Shown: piece by piece, positions 56,050 through 64,000 of the stretch | Numbering within the stretch: position 1 is the first letter of the stretch | How the letters are laid out: every line of letters begins with the position of its first letter | From: Cycas panzhihuaensis | Lineage: Eukaryota; Cycadophyta | Length of the DNA: 64,000 bases | Reading direction: 5' to 3' | Assembly (NCBI GenBank): GCA_023213395.1 | Contig: CM041465.1 | Location: 91,457,741 to 91,521,740 of the forward strand | Position numbers and translations under genes: made by a program | The notes under the pieces: model-generated | Database searches by the model: none | Told to the model about the DNA's origin: nothing | The model's input: the letters and a program-made list of their open reading frames with translations, nothing else

Positions 56050-57198
56050 GCTGTCCTCGCGGTAGATAACCGCGAGAACATGGGTATGGCTATGCTGAGT
56101 TACATGGAGATGATGACTCAGGAGGATAGGGACATGCTGGAGAGGTGTGGCCTATACAAGGCCCTCAAGACACCTCAGTACACGTCGGACTGCAGGTCAT
56201 TGGTAGATATAGTGTCCCATTGGGACCAGAGGAGGCATGTGTTCCACCTACCATGTGGGGATGTGACAGCCACGCCGAGGGATATCCCATGGACATCGGG
56301 AGTTCCGCGATAGGGAGGCCGGTGAGACTCGGACGCCAAAGACCGAGGCAACAAGACAGGAGGCAGCCTGCATTCTTCACAGTGAGCCGGCAGTGGGATC
56401 GAGGGGAGCACCCTCCGCATGCGCTTCTACTATCCGGATTCCTCAAGTGAGGAAGATGATCATATCATGCATTCTGCTCGATTTCGGAAATGTAACTATA
56501 GAGAGATACCTGGAGGATGGATGGATGCGCCGCCGCTGGCCGGGCGAGAGGTGGATCGGGCGTACACGAGCGGCGAACCTAGTCGCACAGCTGGATGCTA
56601 TCAGGATGTCTGGCAGAGGAGGGCTATCATACAGCACATTGCGATCTTGGTATTTCGATCACTTGGCGGTGGCACCGGTGGGGACCTCACCTATCACGGA
56701 TCGAGGCCCCGATGGTCCACGGATGGCGCAACTCAGCGGGGACGGAGGGTGAGCCCACGTCGGGCGATCGGTGGAGGCGACATCACTGAACCTCCTCACC
56801 CTCCCGGACTACATGGCCGTGCAGGACGGTGAGGTGGGATAGTAACGATGAGGCGGGCGGAGGCGGGAGTGTCCGCGGAGATGACAGCGGATGAGCGGGG
56901 ATAGTGGAGATAGTGGGCCGGCCGTCACGACTGCAGGGAGGCGGGTCCTTGAGGGAGCGGGGCAGGCGAGAGGGTCCATCCGGGCTGCCGGAGGAGGCGA
57001 GCCCATCGGGAGCGCGAGGTGAGGTCGGGGGACCCATGACTAGGGCCGCAGCTACGGATCGCGATGGGATCTGCAGGGCAGAGCTGGGCCACCCACGAGG
57101 AGAGGACCCAGGCGGAGGAGGTGCAGAAGGCAGGCACCGCGGTTGGCGGAGAGCCAGGAGGAGAGGATGCCACGCGGCCAGGAGGATCAAAGGCCAGC
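56050..57198 (+). pseudogene. Antisense gene exon 2 (T2): plant-mobile-domain-like
   Basis: Opens AVLAVDNRENMGMAMLSYME, LERCGLYKALKTPQYTSDCR, SHWDQRRHVFHLPCGDVTAT, then frameshifts; the body continues as VRKMIISCILLDFGN, AANLVAQLDAIRMSGRGGLS and YSTLRSWYFDHLA, which matches T1. HVFHLPCGDVTATPRDI is close to the plant mobile domain signature FHLPxGExTxTLxDV. A Gly/Asp/Arg-rich linker follows to the donor CAGCAG/GTGAGA at 57199. Role unknown; mobile-domain proteins of the MAIN type act in the nucleus, but this copy is interrupted. Confidence 0.55.
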
Positions 57199-57301
57199 AG
57201 GTGAGAGCCAACCTTTTCCAAAGTCATTTAGCATCCAGATAGATGTTTGGTTTGATTTGATCATGGTATATAGACTGACGCATGGCGTGTTGCATTGGCA
57301 G
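57199..57301 (+). other. Predicted intron 2 of the antisense gene (T2)
   Basis: 103 bases, GTGAGAG...TTGCATTGGCAG, T-rich with a possible branch site CTGAC near 57274. The T1 counterpart ends in TTTGTAG at 26401 but has no clear donor. Confidence 0.5.
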
Positions 57302-57830
57302 TCTGGCAGAGATCGGGAGGCGATAGAGGCGTGGCGAGAGAGATATTCCCTCGGTGTACGCGGAGGGCAACCGCCCATCCAGCAAGCGATGAGCCTAGGC
57401 GTGAGGAGCCCACAGAGAGGCATTCACCCCGATGGTGAGGGCGAGGGACATATGGGCTACAGAGTCCTAAGAGCATGCCATATCCCAGGGACGACTGCAG
57501 CAGGAGAGAGACGACGCGAGGCGCGAGAGGGATGACGTGCGACGCGAGAGAGACGAGTTGCGAGGACAGGTCCAAACTCTAGAGGCACAGGGTGGTGCAG
57601 GCAGAGATAGCGAGAGCAGGACCCAGCTGATAATCGTCACAGAGCGTCTCAGGATGACAGAGGAGGTACTCGGGAGGCGGGATCGTATCCGGGCGAGATC
57701 GATCGCCTAGTAGCCGAGATGGTCTCGAGGTCGAGTCGGAGCGGGACACGGACCCACACAGCAGCGACCCCGAGATGACCTAGGGGCGAGGAGGCGAGGT
57801 GGGCGGCTCGCGGAGGCCTGGGAGGAGCCT
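57302..57830 (+). pseudogene. Antisense gene exon 3 (T2): coiled-coil C-terminus
   Basis: Frames give PSVYAEGNRP, then a strongly charged heptad-like run RRERDDVRRERDELRGQVQT and RTQLIIVTERLRMTEEVLG, then IDRLVAEMVSRSSRSGTR. This looks like a dimerising coiled coil. At least three frame changes compared with T1; the true stop is uncertain (TAG at 57708 in one frame, TGA near 57777 in the other). Confidence 0.45.
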
Positions 57831-58563
57831 CGGAGGCATGTGGTCCCCGGGAGAGGATCACGAGACCAGAGATGGCACCCGGGAGGCGGGCCACAGATGG
57901 GATATGTATATGCAGATCGACAGGGGAGCACGGGCCTCGAGGGGTCATATATAGGGCTATATGATTGTACCCCCTATGAGGACACCGGCTTCCCAGGATG
58001 TATGATGACATGACTTTTGATATGTATATATATATATGCATGGGGTGATTGGAACCCCATTTGGATATGAGATACTGTGTATGATGTGTCATATGTGGAT
58101 GATATGTATATTTATTTTTTGTGTATTATGAATGTTATGTTGCAGATGTTTTATGTTGTGTATATTTTGTTATATGATGCACACGTTTCCTCCCATGTAC
58201 GACCACACGCCTAACAGGGGCACACACACACGCTGTGAGCGGGACGACGTAGAAGCGTGAGGTTAGGGAGCGGGACGGAGTACATGTCTACAGGAGAGCA
58301 TAGCGGGATATGCGAAGGAAACGACGGGCAGGAAAGGGGAGCAACGATGCCCCCAAGTGTCTTCCTGGTTGGGGGATGCCCAAGCAAGACGACACAAGGG
58401 TTCCCAAGAGAGTATGGGAACGCGGGTTCCGCGGAAGGAACCGAAAAGAAGAAGGAGGAATCCATCTTAAGTTGCCACTCTACCCGTGGTTGGGAAGAAT
58501 GGGGACACCCTAAGATGGTAGTTTAGGCTCGTTTCGGAGCAAGGCGAAGGAATCGCTGAGGGA
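57831..58563. other. Spacer between antisense gene and integrase (T2)
   Basis: TA/TG-rich with TATATATATATATG at 58025-58038; homologous in layout with T1 26915-27744. It should hold the polyadenylation region of the antisense gene and the end of the sense pol frame. Confidence 0.45.
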
Positions 58564-59620
58564 TCATGCGTAAAACTTCTTAAGGAACATCCCATTAATG
58601 GCTTTCTCAAATTCGAGCCCTTCCAGGGTGGCTATCCTGTAAGAACCATTATCGAGGGATTCGATAATGACAAAGGGACCAACCCATCGGGGTTTGAATT
58701 TGGTCAAACGGTCATGGAGATATTCGAGCTTAAGGACGTAGTCCCCAGGAAACAAAGGGCGGGAACGAAGGCATTTATCGTGAGCCCTTTGTGAGCGGGC
58801 TTTGGATGCTAGGTTAGCACGATGGCGGCTGGCGTCTCTCATCCAAAGCTGAGGTCGGCAGCGGGCTGCCGGATCGACTCTTCGTCGATGAAACCTCGAA
58901 GGAAACTCGCAGAAGGGATCTCCACCTCCAATGGGAGCACCGCCTCGATCTGTAGACCCGGGAGAGGCAGGGGTCATTCAGGTGGTGGAGCGGATAGAGT
59001 GCGATAAGCCCACAAGGCGGAGGCGGTGAAGGTGCCAATCCCTCCGGGATTGAGCAACGGTTTTCTTGAGGATCTTGACAAGAGTCTTATTAAAAGACTC
59101 CACCGGCCATTGCACGAGGGTAATAAGGGAAGAAGTCTTATGAGAGATTTTGAACTTCTCACAAAGCTCATCCACCTCCTTATTACAAAAAGGAGTTCCA
59201 TTGTCGGTGATTAGGACATCCTAATTCAAAGCGGTAAATGATGTCTTTGTAAATGAACGTAGTAATTGTTTCTTAGGGGTAGTGATCAAGGGGATGGCCT
59301 CTGCCCATTTGGTGAAATACTCCGTGGCAGTCAAGATGAACTTGTGCTGCGACCACGAAGGTGGGGAGATAGCTCCAACGAGGTCTAGCCCCCACTGAGC
59401 GAAAGGCCACGACGAAACAATAGGATGCAAGGCCTCGGAAGGCACATGGGAAATGTTGGCGTGCTCTTGACATCGCCGACATTTCCGAGTTAGCATGAGC
59501 GTCTCTAAAAAGAGACGACCAAAAATAGCCCATGCGAAGGATCCTCTGAGCCATAGACTGGCCCCTGAAGTGACCTCCACAAATGCTATGATGGCATTCA
59601 CGAAGCACTTGGTCGCCGTC
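58564..59620 (-). pseudogene. T2 integrase
   Basis: HHSICGGHFRGQSMAQRIL and CRRCQEHANISHVPSEALHP give the zinc domain; WGLDLVGAISPPSWSQHKFI (first Asp), YFTKWAEAIPLITT, MDELCEKFKISHKTSS, WPVESFNKTLVKIL with the catalytic Glu kept, and C-terminal DYVLKLEYLHDRLTKFKPRW, YRIATLEGLEFE, FLKKFYA. The domains are split by about four one-base frame changes; the second Asp region lies at one of them (near 59215). Confidence 0.8.
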
Positions 59621-60337
59621 GTGAAGGACGTGTGAGGAGGACCCCGTCGAAGGACCTCTTATACAACACCTCGTCCATGAAGAGGTATTGCCTGGCAGAA
59701 GTCCGGATATGAGATTTGACTTTGTTACTAGCGTCGGGGCGGTATTGCAGCTGCGTGAGATACCGCACTATGTCACCGTACCACTCATTGTCGATGAGCG
59801 GATGGGGAGGAGCTCCCTGAATCGTCAAGATGGACTCATCAGGGAGAGAGTCGTCAACGGGAGTATCAAAGGAGTTAGGGATAGGGGCGTCCGCAAGTTG
59901 CTCGGCCACTATCATGCCCTTCTTTGATTTCCGGTTAACGATAAAGAGATCAAATTCTTGGAGTAGGACTACCAACGACCCTCCCACCACAAATCGAGCA
60001 GTAAGTAAGTATCTCAAGGGATCAGTTGAGCGATCACCTTGGTAGTATTGCCAAGCAAGTAGTGCCTAAACTTCTTGGTGGCATGGACCAAGGAGAGGCA
60101 TTCCTTCTCGGCAGGGGAATAGTTAAGCTCGTGACCCACGAGTGCGACTGATGAAATATATAGCTCTCTCAGTTCCTGAGTCGTCCTCCTGAGCGAGCAT
60201 AGCGCCCAAGGATTCGTCAGTCGCTGAGGTATACAGGATGAAGGGCCTATCGAACCAGGGAGGCGCCAACGTAGGAGCGGAAGCCAAGGCTTCCTTGAGT
60301 CCTTCGAAGGCCTTTTGGGTCTTATCGGACCAGGCAA
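59621..60337 (-). pseudogene. T2 first RNase H
   Basis: FILYTSATDESLGAMLAQED and ERAIYFISRT end the RT frame; after a frameshift near 60130 the domain continues GHELNYSPAEKECLSLVHAT and KKFRHYLLGNTTKVI, then a spacer with FDLFIVNRKSKKGMIVAEQL leading into integrase. Ser stands where the usual first catalytic Asp (DAS) is expected. Confidence 0.7.
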
Positions 60338-61184
60338 AAGGGGCTCCCTTCTTCAACAGGTTTGTGAGGGGTTTAGCGCTTACAGCGAAGTCGGCTAAGA
60401 AGCGCCTGAGGAAACCAAGCCTACCTAGAAACGACTTAATCTGCCGTTGAGTTCTAGGAGGCGGCATGTCGAGGATCGCCCTGACTTTGTCAGGGTCGAT
60501 CTGAATTCCCTGCTTGGATACGAGGAATCCAAGGAGTTTGCCCGAGGTAACGGCAAACACACATTTAAGCGGATTAAGGCTGACGTGATACTCGCGGCAT
60601 CGTGAGAAGATGGCACGCAAGTCAGAAGGATGATGGGTTCTCACGCGGGAAAGACCCATCATATCATCCATAAAGACCTCCAACGTGTTGTTGATGAGGT
60701 CGTGGAAGATGAAATGCATGGCTCTTTGGTAAGTAGCACTTGCATTTTTAAGGCCAAAGGGCATCGCCTTGTAGGCGAAGGTACCCCAAGGAGTAGTGAA
60801 GGCCGTCTTATGGCGGTCTTCGGGAGAAATCTGAATTTGGTTGTAATCGGAGAAGCCATCCATTAGGGACATCACTTCGAATCCGGCGGTGCGATCAATG
60901 ATCTGATCTAAGAAGGGTAACGGGAAATTATCCTTAGGACAAGCGTTGTTGATGTCGCAAAAGTCGACACATATACGGATTGCCCTGTTCTTTTTAGCAA
61001 CGGGAACAATGTTGGAGACCCACTTGGGGTAATCAATAGAGGTAATGAGTCCAGCGTCCAAAAGCTTTTGTACCTCCATCTTGACGGCAGCAGAAAGCTT
61101 CGGGTGAAGGGGACGCCGTCGCATGGCGGGCGCCAGGAAGGGTGGTGAGGTTATGGGTGACAATCGAGGGGTCGATTCCTTCAT
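60123..61184 (-). CDS. T2 reverse transcriptase, intact 353-codon frame
   Basis: The longest uninterrupted coding frame in the window. Residues 36-56: MEVQKLLDAGLITSIDYPKW; 70-80 RICVDFCDINN; 105-117 MSLMDGFSDYNQI (motif A, Asp109); 130-150 WGTFAYKAMPFGLKNA; 171-174 FMDD (motif C, both Asp present); 226 on IDPDKVRAILDMPPP; then connection FLGRLGFLRRFLADF and the RNase H start to FISRT. It is part of the gag-pol polyprotein, so ATG 61182-61184 is not a real start; coding continues upstream. A frame change at about 60130 ends it. All RT motifs look functional. Confidence 0.85.
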   Translation of the reverse strand: MKESTPRLSPITSPPFLAPAMRRRPLHPKLSAAVKMEVQKLLDAGLITSIDYPKWVSNIVPVAKKNRAIRICVDFCDINNACPKDNFPLPFLDQIIDRTAGFEVMSLMDGFSDYNQIQISPEDRHKTAFTTPWGTFAYKAMPFGLKNASATYQRAMHFIFHDLINNTLEVFMDDMMGLSRVRTHHPSDLRAIFSRCREYHVSLNPLKCVFAVTSGKLLGFLVSKQGIQIDPDKVRAILDMPPPRTQRQIKSFLGRLGFLRRFLADFAVSAKPLTNLLKKGAPFAWSDKTQKAFEGLKEALASAPTLAPPWFDRPFILYTSATDESLGAMLAQEDDSGTERAIYFISRTRGSRA

Positions 61185-62050
61185 GTCAAGATAATCCCAC
61201 GCGAAAATGTCTCGAAACTCCGGAATGAAGGGAGTATTCCTTACCTCATCGAGAGCATTGACCCAACCTTAATGACCTTGCCCGGAGCCAAGACTACGTC
61301 CTGGGATGCCCCATGCACATGGCGTTGCCCTCCTCGAAGTGGAGCGGGGCAAGATCACCGGGAGGAGGAGGAATAGGAGACGGGATCGGCTCGGCAAGCG
61401 TGGAACCGACTGCGAGGATCTTCTGGTGACCAAGCCGTGGTGACTAGAAGGCGGGTTAGGCGCAAGGCCCTGCTAGATGCTCGGCGGGGCTTCATCGTCT
61501 CGAAATAATCCACCCCATGGATGACCTTACTTGAGTAGGAGAAGTCTTGGGAGGAGCGAGAGCAACAGACCGTGATGACCATCGGGTTGCTCGGCTTCCT
61601 CACTAAATATGAAGGAAAAACAGGAAGGTGACCCTCAGAAGGAGCAAAAGGCAATTCCTCAAAACCATTACCTACGGGGGGTAATGAAAAAGGAGAAATG
61701 CCGACAGGCGGGTCAACACGAGCGATGACGTGCGACATGCATGAAGGGCTAGCCTCACCAACGAGAGGGGTTCTAGACGGGGATCTAGAACAAGGCAGGT
61801 GCGACCTATTGGCGCGAAGGAAAGAGACGGGGTGAGGACAATCCTCGTCTTCATCGAGCGACTCATCATCATTGAACGAAGCGAGGTACCCGTAACTCCC
61901 AACGCCAATAGGGGCGAACCGCGTGAGACTAGGAGGAGAAGATGCGTGGTCTTCTTCAGACGGGTTAGGTATCCCAATAGAGCAAGCCGAGGCATGAGTG
62001 GATGAAGCTTGGTTTGCTGAACTGGTAGAGCGAGTTTGTTTAGTAAAGAT
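61185..62050 (-). pseudogene. T2 protease-RT linker
   Basis: Frame 62056-61355 with SSTHASACSIGIPNPSEED, DEDEDCPHPVSFLRANRSHL and CSRSPSRTPLVGEASPS; matches the T1 linker. A frameshift near 61400 precedes RT. Spacer without a domain. Confidence 0.55.
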
Positions 62051-62837
62051 GCTCACGGGATCACTCTCATTCGTCCATCATGGACGAATTTAAGTTGTCC
62101 CCAAAGGGTCGAGCACACGGCTCCCATTTGATCGAGCCATGGATGACCAAGAAGGAGGTTGTAGTCCACATCAACGTCAAGGACTACAACATCGGCGAGA
62201 ACGGTCTTACCCTCAAGGGTAAGCGGAATCGCGATAGATCCCAGAGGGGTCTTCTCACTACCGTCATACCCTTGGCATCGCCAGGAACGGTTCCATATGC
62301 GGAAATACCAAGCTCTTGCATGACACGCAAGGGCATGGCAGATTGACCAAGAACCGTTGTCGACAGTTCTTGAAGAGTACAACAGCGATCGATGGTGATG
62401 GTGAATGGGAAGTTCCAGCGACGCCCTTTCACCGCAAGGAAGATCCTTAGGATCAAAGGAAATAACGGGTCCACCACCTTGGGCGACACCCAAAGCGTGA
62501 TGTGCACGTCACTTGATCCTAAAGCTTCCAGGAGGAGGGCCCATTGCTCGGGACAACTCTTCAGAACGTCCATCAAGGACATTCCTGCAGCGACCGTATG
62601 GAGCTCGTCCACGACGGAGAAAGGCTTACCCTTCCCAGTAGGTTGGGTAAGTACCCTTCGGAAGTCGTAACGACCCGGGCGCGCAGGAATAGCCTTGGAA
62701 AAAAAAGGGACTTCCGGAGGAAGGGTCTCCGGAAGAGGGTCGGAAGGAGCGGGAGGACGAAAAGCTCCCGCTATTTCCTTAGTGGCTTGAGATCGCGTAA
62801 GGGCAAAAGTGGGAGTTGCTTCAAGCAACTGGATCAC
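62051..62837 (-). pseudogene. T2 protease region
   Basis: 217-codon frame (62837-62184): SVVDELHTVAAGMSLMDVLK, EQWALLLEALGSSDV, then NFPFTITIDRCCTLQEL and SAMPLRVMQELGISAYG. The active site is at 62345-62370: one frame gives TVDNGSW, the other AMPLRVM, so a one-base change falls exactly between DNGS and the following V-N-x-M-P-L block. The C-terminal block GKTVLADVVVLDVDVDYNLL and LLGHPWLDQMG is in the frame 62493-62053. Confidence 0.7.
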
Positions 62838-63998
62838 CTTCTTCCCCCTGTTACGGGGTCGTGAAGGCGACGGGGTGCGACGGCTAGGAGAACGAGAAGA
62901 GGAAGAAGAATTCCTAGCGTCCTTCCCTTTATCGCGGGAAGGGCGGGGATCCGGTGATCTTCCTCGGTTACGGTTGTTCTTGGTTTAGGTTTTGCGATCA
63001 CGTTCCCTGTGCTTAGGGAATGGATCCTTATGAACTGGTTGATCCAAATTAGGCCTTGAGGCCCGTTTGGGAGAAGAATCGCGTCGAGGGGCATCCTTTG
63101 GATGCTGGGCCCTACAACGCGAATCGTCGTGGAAGCAATCCCCATGAATGGAGCACCACTTCTTCTCAAGAAGGGGGTCAGACCTCCTCGCTTGAGAGAA
63201 CTGGGCGTTTCCATTCCTGGGAAGAGGAGCTTGGGTAGTTTGTTGGACTTGCTTGTTTGACGTAGGAGATGAAGGAGCTTGAAGCTTGAGCTCCTTCATC
63301 GACTCAAATGAACGATAAGCGATGTGAGAGGGTCTAAAGTCCTCTCGGTAGGATGAGAGGAAGACCGCGTACCGGGAAGGTTTGGTATCTTTGGTAGGGG
63401 TGGTGCCTCACTACCGTGAGGGCTTAAGAGGTTTCTTGAGACCCGCTTGGATCTCAATAGCCTCCAACGCCAAGCACTTGGCGATCGCGGAATCACATGT
63501 GGTCGCCCCCATCTTGAGGACTTCCACGTGGACTTCGGGACGAAGCGCATTGACGAACAAGTCTCGCTTTAACTCCTCGGGCAATGTTGCCTTAGTGGAG
63601 TGAAGCAAGTCGTGGAATCACCGCACAAAGTCACGATTCATCTCATCGTGACCTTGTTTGAGCGAAAGAAGAGACTTCATTTCGCTCTCGAATGGACGAG
63701 CTACATCAAAATAGTTGATGAACTCATCCACCAATTGCTGGAATGAATGGATCGAATGGGCAGGGAGACGGTAGAACCATTTGAGGGCGTCACCCTGCAA
63801 GGATCTAGGAAATAGTTTCATCAAAATATGGTCGTAAGCCCAGTAATCGATGCATGCCATAGAAAAACTACGGACATGCTCCGCCGGGTCTTACGACGAA
63901 GTCCCATCGAATCTAGGAACTTCAGGGGGATGAGGCGGCAAGTTGGTTCGCAACGCCTCAACCGAAAGAGGGGTTGACCTAAAGTCCATGAAGGCGCC
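62838..63998 (-). pseudogene. T2 gag, cut by the window end
   Basis: FMDFRSTPLSVEALRTNLPP, PPEVPRFDGTSS, stop at a Trp position, EHVRSFSMACIDYWAYDHIL, DALKWFYRLPAHSIHSFQQL, DEFINYFDVARPFESEMKSL, ELKRDLFVNALRPEVHVEVL, then CSIHGDCFHDDSRC (zinc-knuckle-like, about 63110-63150) and a basic Arg/Asp-rich tail. About 90% like the T1 capsid by eye. Start codon and N-terminal part lie outside the window. Confidence 0.75.
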
Positions 63999-64000
63999 CT

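Larger units (their letters stand above)
51583..64000 (-). mobile_element. T2: second Tat-like element, running off the window
   Basis: Same family, order and orientation as T1: 3' LTR, second RNase H, antisense gene, integrase, RNase H, RT, protease, gag. Its left end TGGACACA...CTACAGGATAACTAC matches the T1 LTR end. It keeps many CpGs (for example GCGCCGGAGCGCGAG against GCACCGGAGCACGAG in T1) and has few stop-type decays, so it looks younger, but it carries many one-base frameshifts. Confidence 0.85.

Noticed and set aside
56783-57242. Overlapping long frames on both strands in the Gly/Arg-rich part of T2
   Set aside because: Minus-strand frames are shadows of the GC-rich linker of the antisense gene; no minus-strand counterpart exists in T1.

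Overview
The window is repeat-dominated plant nuclear DNA. It is packed with nested LTR retrotransposons of the Ty1/copia and Ty3/gypsy superfamilies, and I see no convincing single-copy host gene, rRNA, tRNA or CRISPR array. Evidence for a plant: copia gag/integrase/RT motifs, primer-binding sites complementary to initiator tRNA-Met, gypsy elements of the Tat type with about 2.5-2.8 kb LTRs and a second RNase H after integrase, and telobox (AAACCCTAA) promoter motifs. The species cannot be told from the sequence. Most reading frames are interrupted by TAG/TAA/TGA that look like decayed TGG, CAA/CAG or CGA codons, as expected of old methylated transposons.

Layout. 0-2.6 kb: a copia-type gag-only frame ending at a polypurine tract and LTR start, then a copia RNase H remnant and a worn LTR. 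2.6-4.1 kb: gypsy gag-protease remnant. 4.1-6.2 kb: two successive copia 5' LTRs with primer sites; 6.2-8.4 kb: copia gag-protease-integrase, lacking RT. 8.4-13.5 kb: AT-rich DNA with a perfectly periodic 29-bp minisatellite, an unrecognised minus-strand coiled-coil-like frame next to a polypurine tract, and probable LTR of the next element. 13.5-20.2 kb plus 37.4-39.2 kb: a very decayed plus-strand Tat-like gypsy element (here G2), split by insertion of a complete minus-strand Tat-like element (T1, 20235-37433; LTRs 2845 and 2817 bp; 5-bp target duplication CAAGC). 40.2-51.6 kb: two related copia elements (C2 truncated, C3 nearly complete), the second interrupted by another minus-strand member of the T1 family (T2, 51583 to beyond the window end), which is more GC-rich and apparently younger.

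How the parts work together. In T1 and T2 the sense strand carries gag, protease, RT, RNase H and integrase, then after a gap of about 4 kb a second RNase H, the polypurine tract and the 3' LTR. Inside that gap, on the opposite strand, both copies hold what looks like an independent gene: a TATATAA box, a short leader, an 8-codon first exon ending at a GTGAGT donor, an intron with two conserved hairpins, a long exon with a plant-mobile-domain-like region, a second intron and a coiled-coil exon. G2, the older relative, has no such insert in the same interval. This transduced antisense gene inside a dual-RNase-H retrotransposon is the most interesting content of the window. All copies seen here are damaged.
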